Source of the DNA: Bacteroidia bacterium | GTDB taxonomy: Bacteria; Bacteroidota; Bacteroidia; J057; JANWXU01 | Direction: 5' to 3' | Length of the DNA: 55,056 bases | NCBI GenBank assembly: GCA_025057395.1 | Contig: JANWXU010000010.1 | Span: 1-55,056 of the forward strand | In this document: piece after piece, positions 17,998 to 28,620 of the stretch | Numbering within the stretch: the first letter of the stretch is position 1 | Layout of the letters: every line of letters begins with the position of its first letter | The notes under the pieces: model-generated | Database searches by the model: none | What the model saw: the letters and a program-made list of their open reading frames with translations, nothing else | Told to the model about the DNA's origin: nothing | Made by a program: the position numbers and the translations under genes

Positions 17998-20388
17998 ATG
18001 GCTCTTCTAATAAATTTAAATTTTTATATTATCGTTACTCTTTTTGTTGGCATTTGGAAATGGGGGCAAGCGCAGAATAAAGCTAATTGCCCCACGGAGG
18101 TAGAAATTATTACTAATTCTCCCGTATGTGAAGGAGTTACTTTGCGGTTATCTACTTCCTGGAAAGGACAGGCTTCATGGCTATGGCAAGGACCTAATCA
18201 ATTTTTAAGTAAGGAACCCCGTGCTGCCAAATATGCTACTACATTGAAAGATGGGGGCATATATACCCTAGTTTTACAAATTCCTGGTTGCCCTAGTTTA
18301 GAAAAAAAATTTGAGGTAGAAATTCGCCCTTTTCCAACTAAACCATCGATACCTGCTTTTCAAAACTTATGTACCGGCGATACTCTATTTTTACCTGTTG
18401 AGCCTTTACCGAGAGCCACGTATGAGTGGAGAGGACCTAATAATTTTGTTTCCCGGGAGGCAAGTTTATACAAGCCTGATGTTACATCCAATGATGCTGG
18501 TTTGTATCAATTGGTTGTTATGCAAAATGGTTGTATTTCTAAACCTTCCTCCCTTCGCCTTGTTGTTAATAATCGTCCGCCTTTGCCCGAAATCCAACAC
18601 AATGCACCTATATGTGAAGGAGAAACTTTATTGCTTTCAACTCCTGCTATAGCAGGGGTCTCTTATGAGTGGAAGGGGCCTGAAGGATTTTATTCTCATG
18701 CCAGAACTATTCAAATGCCTGCTTTCTTAAAACATGCTGGAGAATACTCCCTACGTTTACATAAAAATGGGTGTTTTTCCCAAGTTAATAAAAAAAAAAT
18801 TGAAGTTTTGCCTTTACCTGGTGAAGTACGGATTATAGGACCCGATACTCTTTGTGGTAATTCTACGTTAGAGTTAATAGCAACGGCACAACGCCAAGAA
18901 GTAAAATTTTTTTGGAAAGGGCCCTTTAATTTTTCCTATGTAGGGCCAAGTTTTAAAAAGGTGTTATCTATCTACCGGGAAACAGAGGAAGTATATGAAG
19001 TGGTAGGTGCTATCGGTAGCTGTAGTACCCAAGCAGTAACTAAGAAGTTAAAATTTCTTCCACCTCCCTTACCAGTAATAGTAACTTCTAATAGCCCTAT
19101 TTGTAGTGGACAGGCTTTACATTTTACTACCATTGCCCTGGAAAGAAATATTTTTTATTATTGGAAGGGGCCTAATAACTACACTTCCCCAGAGCCCAAT
19201 CCAACGATTGAAAAAGCGTCTAACCTACAAAATGGAACTTATTCTTTAGTAGTTAGAAATAATTTTTGTAGCTCACTTCCAATAACTGTGCTAGTACAAG
19301 TAAATACTTTTCCTTCTTTGACAAACGTTTTTACCAATAGTCCGGTTTGTGAAAAGGAAACATTAAAGCTTAGCGTAGAAGTCAATCTTGGGGTAGAATA
19401 CTACTGGCAAGGTCCTAACCATTGGCAATATTTTGGAGCCGCGGCTGAAATTCCTAATGTAGCTAAAGAAAATTCTGGCTGGTACCGACTCACTGCTCAA
19501 CATCGTGGCTGTAAAACTGATACGCTGATAAAAGTTATTGTCAAGTCTCAACCTATTGTAGGCTTCATTCCTATTAGTGCGTCTGTATGTTTAGGAGAAT
19601 CTCTAAAAATTGATGTTCCTTTGATAGAAGGAGCTTACTACCTATGGCAGGGCCCGGCAGGATTTGCACATAAGGAACCTGAATTGAAAATTTCTAAAGT
19701 TAATTATCATAACGCAGGCGACTATCTGCTTAAGGTAGTGGTGGAGGGCTGTACGTCGGAAGTACAAAATGTAGAAGTAAAAGTTTTGGACTGCAGAAAG
19801 CAATGTTTGCCTCCTGAGGATATTTCTGTACAAGAAACTACTGCTAGTAGAGCTTTGGTTCGGTTTAGTCCTAGAAGTTCTGAAGCAAAGTCATATATTA
19901 TTGCGTATGGTCCATTGTGGCGAAATCCTGAGCGATGGGAAACTAAAGTAATAAGCGCCCTAGAGCCAGCTGTTGTATTAGAAGATTTACAGCCAGCTAC
20001 TCGATATGGCTTTCGCATACGGAGTAACTGTACCTTACTTTCTAGAGCAAGTGGAGACCGTTCTTATTGGAGTAATTCTATTTCTTTTTTGACTCCAGAA
20101 AGTGAAGCAGTCTATAAAATACAAAAAAAATTAGCAAATGCTAGTTGCGTTGTATATCCTAATCCTTTTTATGGAGTACTCAAAATTACCTTTGCTTCTT
20201 TCTGGCAAGGGCAAACGCTAATTACTTTTTATGATGGAGAGGGTAAGTCTAAATTTCAAACGCTAGCTTTTATTCATGCAGCAAATCCATTAGTTGAATT
20301 GCAATTAACAAGTTTGGAAAATGGTTTTTATACTCTAGAAATAAAAAAGGAGGATACAGCCTTGCGTCTTATGCTTGTAAAAAATTAA
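17998..20388 (+). CDS. Secreted protein with seven Ig-like repeats, FnIII domain and T9SS type A sorting domain
   Basis: 796 residues. Signal peptide about 1-25 (hydrophobic core, ends WGQAQN). Seven repeats of about 80 residues follow, each with a W.GP signature (WQGPNQF, WRGPNNF, WKGPEGF and so on) and a later aG.Y.L....gC segment. One fibronectin type III domain lies at about 605-700, and a C-terminal sorting domain starts at VVYPNPFYG. The FnIII domain is paralogous to that at the left end of the window, but this gene uses the ordinary A/T-ending codons and is Lys-rich. Probably a surface-anchored adhesin or scaffold; ligand unknown. The mscS gene follows 27 bases later. Confidence 0.88.
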   Translation: MALLINLNFYIIVTLFVGIWKWGQAQNKANCPTEVEIITNSPVCEGVTLRLSTSWKGQASWLWQGPNQFLSKEPRAAKYATTLKDGGIYTLVLQIPGCPSLEKKFEVEIRPFPTKPSIPAFQNLCTGDTLFLPVEPLPRATYEWRGPNNFVSREASLYKPDVTSNDAGLYQLVVMQNGCISKPSSLRLVVNNRPPLPEIQHNAPICEGETLLLSTPAIAGVSYEWKGPEGFYSHARTIQMPAFLKHAGEYSLRLHKNGCFSQVNKKKIEVLPLPGEVRIIGPDTLCGNSTLELIATAQRQEVKFFWKGPFNFSYVGPSFKKVLSIYRETEEVYEVVGAIGSCSTQAVTKKLKFLPPPLPVIVTSNSPICSGQALHFTTIALERNIFYYWKGPNNYTSPEPNPTIEKASNLQNGTYSLVVRNNFCSSLPITVLVQVNTFPSLTNVFTNSPVCEKETLKLSVEVNLGVEYYWQGPNHWQYFGAAAEIPNVAKENSGWYRLTAQHRGCKTDTLIKVIVKSQPIVGFIPISASVCLGESLKIDVPLIEGAYYLWQGPAGFAHKEPELKISKVNYHNAGDYLLKVVVEGCTSEVQNVEVKVLDCRKQCLPPEDISVQETTASRALVRFSPRSSEAKSYIIAYGPLWRNPERWETKVISALEPAVVLEDLQPATRYGFRIRSNCTLLSRASGDRSYWSNSISFLTPESEAVYKIQKKLANASCVVYPNPFYGVLKITFASFWQGQTLITFYDGEGKSKFQTLAFIHAANPLVELQLTSLENGFYTLEIKKEDTALRLMLVKN

Positions 20389-20415
20389 TTGGTACTAGCT
20401 TAAAGAAGTATCCTA

Positions 20416-21258
20416 ATGGAGTTTATTAAGACTTTAAAATTTTTATTAGAATATCCAATCTTTACTATTAACAAACAACAAATCACACTAATCAATTTCA
20501 TTGTACTGCTTTTATTAATAGCAGTAGGTAAGCTGTTGGGGTGGCTCATAACTAAGTTCATCAGCCAACAGCTCATGAAAACTCAGCGGGTTCCTTTAGG
20601 CAGGGCGTACGCCGTAACTCAAATTGCAAAATACTTAATATATGCTTTACTCTTGATTATTGGCTTACAAAGCACTGGTGTCAATGTAACAGTATTAGTA
20701 GCAAGTTCTACAGCTCTATTAGTAGGGGTAGGATTAGGGTTGCAAACTATTTTTAATGATTTTTTTAGTGGGTTGATTCTTCTTTTTGAAGGTAATTTGC
20801 AGGTAGATGATGTTGTTCAAGTTGAAAATTTAATTGGCAGAGTTACTGAGGTAGGCTTTCGTACTTCAAAAATAATTACTCGAGACGGAGTCTCGATTAT
20901 TGTTCCTAATTCGAGGTTTATTTCTAATAGTCTAGTAAATTGGAGTCATGAAAACCCTATCTCTCGCTTTTATATAAGTGTAGGCGTAGCTTATGATAGC
21001 GACGTGGAAAAAGTTAAACAAATTTTGTTATCCTGTGCCTTAGCCCATGAGTCGGTGGAAAAGGAGCCTGCTCCACAAGTTTTTTTTGAAGATTATGCTG
21101 ACTTTTCTTTAATTTTTCGACTTCATTTTTGGACAAATGATGTTTTCAACGTAGAAACGACAAAAAGCGAATTACGCTATGCTATATGGCATGCTTTGAA
21201 AGCTAATCAAATTACGATTCCTTTTCCACAGCGTGAAATTAAAATTATTTCATCGTAA
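20416..21258 (+). CDS. Small-conductance mechanosensitive channel, MscS family
   Basis: 280 residues. Membrane helices are visible at about 22-45, 65-85 and 93-125. The pore-lining helix and adjoining beta domain show the family pattern GVGLGLQTIFNDFFSGLILL, then DDVVQVENLIGRVTEVGFRTS and IIVPNSRFISNSLVNWS. A cytoplasmic alpha/beta domain completes the protein. It releases solutes during hypo-osmotic shock. Length is normal for a minimal MscS. Ten bases separate its stop from mqnD, so the two are probably co-transcribed without an evident functional link. Confidence 0.9.
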   Translation: MEFIKTLKFLLEYPIFTINKQQITLINFIVLLLLIAVGKLLGWLITKFISQQLMKTQRVPLGRAYAVTQIAKYLIYALLLIIGLQSTGVNVTVLVASSTALLVGVGLGLQTIFNDFFSGLILLFEGNLQVDDVVQVENLIGRVTEVGFRTSKIITRDGVSIIVPNSRFISNSLVNWSHENPISRFYISVGVAYDSDVEKVKQILLSCALAHESVEKEPAPQVFFEDYADFSLIFRLHFWTNDVFNVETTKSELRYAIWHALKANQITIPFPQREIKIISS

Positions 21259-21268
21259 TCTTTGTTAT

Positions 21269-22105
21269 ATGGTTGCTTTACGTTTAGCTTATAGTACTTG
21301 CCCTAATGATACTTTTATTTTTGGAGCAATAGCCCAAAAATTAATTTCTACAGAGCCTTTTGATTTAAACATACACTTGGCAGATATTCAACAATTGAAT
21401 ATGCTGGCTCGCAAAGGAGAGGTAGATATTTGTAAAGTTTCTTTTCTTACCTACTTTTTGCTTCGTGAAAAGTACGAGCTTTTGCCCGTGGGTAGTGCTA
21501 TAGGAAGGGGCTGCGGACCATTATTAATTGCTCGTCCTGGTATTAATGAAAACACTGATCTTAGGAGCATGCGCATAGGAATTCCGGGATGGGATACTAC
21601 AGCCCATTTTTTATTACACTACTTTAACCCTAATATTCCAAGTGAAAATAAAAAAGTATTACTTTTTCATCAAATTATACCCGCTTTATTAAATAATGAA
21701 ATTGACGTAGGAGTAATTATTCATGAAAGTCGTTTTATTTACCAGCGTTGGGGGCTAAAGTTATTAATAGACTTAGGTGAATATTGGGAAAAGAGCACTC
21801 AGGCTCTTATTCCTTTAGGAGCAATTATCATCCGAAAGGTATTGACTCCTTCTATAAAAGAACATTTTGTATACCTACTAAAACAAAGCATTGAATATGC
21901 CTTTGCTAATCCTGCTTCTTTGATGCCCTATATTCATTCTTTGGCGCAAGAACTAGAAGAGGAAGTGATTAAGGCTCATATTAAGCTATACGTAAATGAA
22001 TATACCCGAGATTTAGGCACTGAGGGTAATGCTAGTATTGAACATTTTTTTGAGGTCGCTAATCAGTTGAATTGGGATTTTATAGCTAGAGCGTTTATTG
22101 ATTAG
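21269..22105 (+). CDS. mqnD: 1,4-dihydroxy-6-naphthoate synthase of the futalosine menaquinone pathway
   Basis: 278 residues starting at MVALRLAYSTCPNDTF; an in-frame ATG further upstream would overlap mscS and add a non-conserved tail. The signature STCPNDTFIF at the N terminus, CKVSFLTYF, the GRGCGPLL loop and the GVIIHESRFIYQ motif are those of MqnD, a periplasmic-binding-protein-like fold enzyme that converts cyclic de-hypoxanthinyl futalosine to dihydroxynaphthoate. It implies menaquinone made by the futalosine route, fitting the oxidase operon in the same window. Its 3' end overlaps the converging TonB receptor gene by 11 bases. Other mqn genes are not in the window. Confidence 0.9.
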   Translation: MVALRLAYSTCPNDTFIFGAIAQKLISTEPFDLNIHLADIQQLNMLARKGEVDICKVSFLTYFLLREKYELLPVGSAIGRGCGPLLIARPGINENTDLRSMRIGIPGWDTTAHFLLHYFNPNIPSENKKVLLFHQIIPALLNNEIDVGVIIHESRFIYQRWGLKLLIDLGEYWEKSTQALIPLGAIIIRKVLTPSIKEHFVYLLKQSIEYAFANPASLMPYIHSLAQELEEEVIKAHIKLYVNEYTRDLGTEGNASIEHFFEVANQLNWDFIARAFID

Positions 22106-24362
22106 TGCATATAGTTTTGTCTTTGAGTACGTATCGAAATCCTAAATAAATAATTCTGCCCATAATAGGTCCCCACACGTATGAAGTATCAAAAAAGAGG
22201 CTGAAAGGAGCGTTGGCTGCAACAATAGGCTCAGCAAGAGTAAAATTATTTAGGTTTTCCCCACCTATATAAAATTCCCAGTCTTTGTAGGCGTAGTTGA
22301 TTTGAGCATAAAGAGTGTAATACGAGGGAGAATAGGGGGGGCGTTGGTAGATAGTTGGAATATTCAAGGAATTGGGTAGCCGCTGGGGGCCATACCAATG
22401 AACAGTGAAGTCGAATTTCCAGCTTTTGATGGCATAAGCAACATTAAATAGTGCTCGATGTTTCGCTACTAAAGGCCTTTCCAGGAGCTGACCATGAAAA
22501 GTACTTTTTACATCGTACCATTTCCAGGCGAGTTTAAGCTCTAAGTTGGTTAAGGGCTCTAGTATAGCTTCCAATTGTGCAGTATTAGCAAAAGAGCTCC
22601 CTTTTAGGTTATAAAAGTGAATGGCAGTTCTTTCTTGGTCTAAGTCTGCAATCACTTGGGCTTCGAATTGTGTGCGGTAGAGGTCGATAGTAAATATCCA
22701 TTCTTTACGAGCAATTTTTACACTTTGGGTAAAATTAGCGCCTATGTTCCAGCCCTTTTCGGGAAAAAGGTTTTCGGAAATTATTAATCTTCGGGAGCTC
22801 GTAAGTGCGTTAATGTTATCTGCGAAAATATTAGCTACTCGGTAGCCCCTACCTGCTGCTAAGCGCAAAGTACTTTGGGGAGTAAAATTATATTTAATAT
22901 GCAAACGTGGAGCAAAAAGCCACTGAAAGAGGTTGTGATGGTCTAAACGCATAGAGGTAACGCAGGAAAGCTTTTCACTAGGTTTGAGGGTATATTCTAA
23001 AAAAATACCTGGTACTCTCTCTTGGCGAGCCAATACTAAAGTATGAAGATGAGTATCTAGAGGAGTAAATGTAATTTGCTCTGTATAGTTATCTGCTAGC
23101 AAGCTAAAGCCAGCAGTAATAGTATGATTAGGATTGATTATTGGGGTAGAAAATAATAAATTGATATTAAAGTTAGTTTGGAGGGCGTTATAGTATCTTC
23201 TTCCAAAATACGAATTTTGTTGGTGGTAGGTGCCAAAAATTTGGGTACCTATGCTTTGGTGCGGTTTATTAGGAAATACATATCCTGTTTTGGCGAATAA
23301 TTCAATTCTCTGTGTTTGAATTTTTACCCCATATTTTTGAAAAGTTCCTTTATGCATTTTTTCTATAAAATCTTTTTCTCCACTAAGAATATTATCCCAA
23401 ACAATATGTATACCATATTTTCCTTCCCAGCCCGTAGGTAATGCAAAGCTCCATCGGCTCAAAAAATTATATTGGGTGTATTTAGGAGTATCTAAAAAAT
23501 TATCTTTGTTATTATCGTTTGAAGTAGATAATCCACTTACATGGAAAAAATGAGCGGAATTTATTCTTTTATGGGGTTGGTATTTAAACAATATATTTCC
23601 TTCCATTCGTCCCATAGTATTGCTGTAGAAGTTAAGTAAAAATTTTTCCATAGTTTCTGGCTGTTTAAGCTGGATATTAATTTGACCCGTAATGGATTCG
23701 TAAAAGTTAGTAGCAGAGCCCGCTCCTTTGCTTACCTGCACTGCATTCAACCAAACACCAGGAATATAATTGAGTCCATAAGTTCTGCCTATACCACGTA
23801 TTAAGGGCAAATTTTCGGTTAAAATTTGCGTATAGACTCCAGATAAGCCTAACATTTGTACTTCTTTTACTCCAGTAATGGGATCTGCATAAGATACATC
23901 TACAGTAGCATTATTTATAAAACTTTCAGAAAGATTACAACATGCTGCTTTAAGAAATTCTTTTTCTGAAAGTATTTCAACTTTTTGTGTAGAAAGGTGA
24001 GAAATGGAGGTAGCTTTAACTTGAGAAAACACTTCTACAGCTGCCACCTCTAAAGGACGTCTGAGAATAATAGTAACATTTTTAGGAGAAAAAACTTTTA
24101 GGGTATCATTATGATAACCTATGAAAGAAGTAACTAAATAAGCAGGTAATGAAGAGGGAAGCTTAATGGTAAAAAAACCATTTTCATCAGAAATGGCTCC
24201 TGTATCAGAGTTTAACCATTGAATTCTTGCGCCTGCCAGCGGAGTGGGCATACCCGGTCCTGGCTTTTCATATACGTATCCTTTAAGTAGAGTAGGTAGG
24301 TTTTGTGATTGGGGCGAGTAAAAGAAAGAAGAAAATAAAAGGTATAACAATAATTTTTTCAT
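22095..24362 (-). CDS. TonB-dependent outer-membrane receptor with N-terminal carboxypeptidase-regulatory-like domain
   Basis: 755 residues. Signal peptide 1-20. A carboxypeptidase D regulatory-like beta domain occupies about 25-105 (GYVYEKPGPGMPTPLAGARI onward). The plug domain includes AACCNLSESFINNATVDVSY, VQMLGLSGVYTQIL and GAGSATNFYESITGQINIQL, followed by a beta barrel to the C-terminal FRYVL. This plug type is, in my experience of the family, often next to heavy-metal-handling proteins in Bacteroidota. The Cys-rich lipoprotein just upstream fits metal (possibly copper) uptake, which is inference. A terminator separates the two genes, so this gene probably has its own promoter or depends on read-through. 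Confidence 0.88.
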   Translation of the reverse strand: MKKLLLYLLFSSFFYSPQSQNLPTLLKGYVYEKPGPGMPTPLAGARIQWLNSDTGAISDENGFFTIKLPSSLPAYLVTSFIGYHNDTLKVFSPKNVTIILRRPLEVAAVEVFSQVKATSISHLSTQKVEILSEKEFLKAACCNLSESFINNATVDVSYADPITGVKEVQMLGLSGVYTQILTENLPLIRGIGRTYGLNYIPGVWLNAVQVSKGAGSATNFYESITGQINIQLKQPETMEKFLLNFYSNTMGRMEGNILFKYQPHKRINSAHFFHVSGLSTSNDNNKDNFLDTPKYTQYNFLSRWSFALPTGWEGKYGIHIVWDNILSGEKDFIEKMHKGTFQKYGVKIQTQRIELFAKTGYVFPNKPHQSIGTQIFGTYHQQNSYFGRRYYNALQTNFNINLLFSTPIINPNHTITAGFSLLADNYTEQITFTPLDTHLHTLVLARQERVPGIFLEYTLKPSEKLSCVTSMRLDHHNLFQWLFAPRLHIKYNFTPQSTLRLAAGRGYRVANIFADNINALTSSRRLIISENLFPEKGWNIGANFTQSVKIARKEWIFTIDLYRTQFEAQVIADLDQERTAIHFYNLKGSSFANTAQLEAILEPLTNLELKLAWKWYDVKSTFHGQLLERPLVAKHRALFNVAYAIKSWKFDFTVHWYGPQRLPNSLNIPTIYQRPPYSPSYYTLYAQINYAYKDWEFYIGGENLNNFTLAEPIVAANAPFSLFFDTSYVWGPIMGRIIYLGFRYVLKDKTICTNQ

Positions 24363-24374
24363 TGCATAAAAAGC

Positions 24375-24408
24375 AAAAAAGCCCTTTCGTTGTTACCAAC
24401 GAAGGGCT
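24375..24408 (-). terminator. Intrinsic terminator between the Cys-rich lipoprotein and the TonB receptor
   Basis: Read on the minus strand, AGCCCTTCGTTGG pairs with CAACGAAAGGGCT (one bulged base, 4-base loop) and is followed by TTTTTT. On the plus strand this is 24380-24408, with the A-run at 24375-24380. It lies between the lipoprotein stop (24428) and the TonB receptor start (24362). Confidence 0.8.
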
Positions 24409-24427
24409 ACGGATATCAAAATAAGAA

Positions 24428-24745
24428 CTATAATTTAATTTTATTTCCTATTAAGGATGCACCTAGAATAATACCTAGCCCCATAATCATTGAGAGGGCA
24501 ACGCAAGTAGTATTGCACATACCTTTTTCGGATGCCTGGGTATTACTAGCAAATACAACTTGGGTATTATTTACATTACTTTTACCTGCTTGCCCAGGAC
24601 AAAGTCTTTGCATACTAGGACAGACTGATTGCCCTACATGCGCTGGATTTGCACTTTGACTTGCAGTAGCTGCCTTTTCTCCACACGCTAGTAATTGTAA
24701 GGCAAATAAAAAAGCAAGAATAAATGATGCAATTAGTTTAAGCAT
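24428..24745 (-). CDS. Small Cys-rich lipoprotein with C-terminal membrane segment
   Basis: 105 residues. The N terminus has a lipoprotein signal with lipobox LLAC (Cys 21). Downstream are SVCPSMQRLC and MCNTTC, giving four or more further cysteines with spacing suited to metal binding or disulfides. Residues 80-100 are hydrophobic (VALSMIMGLGIILGASLIG) and may form a membrane helix. I do not recognise a named family. It precedes a TonB receptor on the same strand but is separated from it by a strong terminator. A role in metal capture at the cell envelope is inferred only from the cysteines and neighbour. Confidence 0.6.
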   Translation of the reverse strand: MLKLIASFILAFLFALQLLACGEKAATASQSANPAHVGQSVCPSMQRLCPGQAGKSNVNNTQVVFASNTQASEKGMCNTTCVALSMIMGLGIILGASLIGNKIKL

Positions 24746-24812
24746 AGTTTTAATATTTATGTCACAAAAATAACAAATAAGCTTTAAGAAAAATTCAAGA
24801 AAAGGATGAAAT

Positions 24813-26675
<1,863 letters not shown>

Positions 26676-26800
26676 TTATTATTTTTTTTATTTAGACTAA
26701 GTATAAATAATACTTAAAGGTATGATATAATACTATACAAACAAAATTTTTCGAAGCATAATTTCTTTTAGTAAACTAAAAAACATACTAACTAAAAATA

Positions 26801-28465
26801 CTAAAAATTTAATCTTTGTCGAAGGTCAAGCCGAAATTTTCGTGCCGTATCTTTAGCTATATCATAACCTGCGTCTGCATGGCGAATGACTCCTATACCC
26901 GGATCGTTATTCAATACGCGAGCTAGCCTTTTATCTGCTTCTGCAGTGCCGTCACACACAATTACCATTCCTGCATGAATAGAATAGCCCATTCCTACGC
27001 CCCCACCATGGTGTAGCGAAACCCAACTTGCACCAGAAGCAGTATTAAGCAGTGCATTTAATACAGGCCAATCTGCCACGGCATCAGAGCCATCGAGCAT
27101 ACCCTCGGTTTCACGGTAAGGAGAGGCTACAGAACCAGTATCTAGATGGTCTCTTCCTATAACAATAGGTGCTTTTACTTTTTCTTTTCGAACAAGTTCA
27201 TTGAAAGCTAGGCCTGCCTTTGCTCTTTCTCCCATAGAAAGCCAGCAAATACGAGCAGGGAGTCCTTGAAATGAAATTTTTTCCTTGGCCATATTCAGCC
27301 AACGAATAAGTCCTTGGTTTTCTGGGAAAAGTTCCTTAAGTAGGTTATCTGTAGTATAAATATCTTCAGGATCGCCCGAAAGGGCTACCCAGCGAAAGGG
27401 ACCACTACCTTTACAAAACAGGGGACGAATATATTCAGGCACAAAACCAGGAATATTGAAAGCATTTTGTACGCCCTGACTAAAGGCTTGACCTCGAATA
27501 TTGTTGCCATAATCAAAAGTTATAGTACCTCTTTTTTGAAATTCAAGCATTAGCTCCACATGTTTAGCCATTGCTTTTAGGGAGAGAGTGGTATATAGTT
27601 GGGGGTCGCTTTTACGTAAAGCTTTTGCTTCTTCTACCGTTAAGGTATCGGGAAAATAACCATTAAGAGGGTCATGCGCAGAGGTTTGATCCGTTAAAGT
27701 ATCTGGAATAATATTGCGCTCCAGCAGCCGGCGAAGTAGGTCGATAGCATTGGCTACCACGCCAACGGAAATTGCTTTTTTTTCTTTTTTGGCTTCTAAA
27801 GCTTTATCAATTGCAGTATCGAGATCATATTCTATAAAGTCGATATACTTAGTCTCTAGGCGTTAAAGGATGCGCCATTCTTCTACTTCTGCAGCTAAGC
27901 AAACTCCCTCATTTAGCGTAATTGCAAGAGGCTGAGCTCCTCCCATTCCTCCTAGTCCTGCTGTAACATTAAGCCTGCCTTTGAGGGTGCCCCCAAAATG
28001 CTTATTAGCTAGTGCTAAAAAAGTTTCGTAAGTACCTTGTACAATACCCTGGGAACCAATGTAAATCCATGAACCTGCAGTCATTTGTCCATACATCATT
28101 AGGCCTTTTGCCTCCAGTTCATGGAAGTGCTCCCAAGTAGCCCATTTAGGTACTAGTAAAGAATTAGCAATCAACACCCTAGGTGCATCAGGATGTGTAG
28201 GCAAAATTCCAACAGGTTTGCCTGACTGAACTAGCAATGTTTCGTCATTTTCTAAATCTTGTAGAGCCCTAATAATTAGCTCTAACGCTTCATGGTTACG
28301 AGCTGCTTTACCGATGCCTCCATACACTATTAACTCATCAGGTTTTTCTGCTACCTCCGGGTTTAAATTATTTAGTAGCATTCGGAGGGCAGCTTCTTGT
28401 ATCCAACCTTTACAGTGGAGTTGCTGGTAGTTTTGTTGTATTGTATTGGTTAGTAAAGTGTGCAT
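26801..28465 (-). pseudogene. hutU: Urocanate hydratase gene interrupted by one in-frame TAA codon
   Basis: Both halves lie in the same frame: residues 1-200, then TAA at 27863-27865, then 34 more sense codons and a 319-residue part, 553 sense codons in all, the normal length for urocanase (imidazolonepropionate formation in histidine breakdown). Before the stop are [27 protein letters not shown] and [12 protein letters not shown] (NAD-binding Gly-rich loop). After it are [28 protein letters not shown] and [15 protein letters not shown]. Homologues read through this position with a polar or basic residue before RLET, so a single base change (from CAA or AAA) would explain it. No frameshift or other lesion is visible. 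No other hut gene is present. Confidence 0.85.
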
Positions 28466-28620
28466 TATTGTGATATTGTAAAAATTTATTAATTGCTGCT
28501 CGTTTAAGCTATTAATTTAAACTTAAAATTATGGCATCTTGTTAGGTTCAAGAATAATAAATATAAGTAAAGTAGAATTAATTACAAAATTTAGGTTTTT
28601 ACGAGTTAGGCAAGTGATGT

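Noticed and set aside
24390-24659. Plus-strand frame of 89 residues over the Cys-rich lipoprotein gene
   Set aside because: It starts inside the terminator stem, has no family features, and runs opposite to a gene with a clear lipoprotein signal.
26676-26800. Possible TPP riboswitch upstream of thiC
   Set aside because: I read the 125 bases on the minus strand and found neither the CTGAGA nor the ACCTGATCTGG-type conserved parts.
27863-27865. Stop-codon reassignment explaining the TAA in hutU
   Set aside because: TAA ends many intact genes in the window, so it cannot be a general sense codon.
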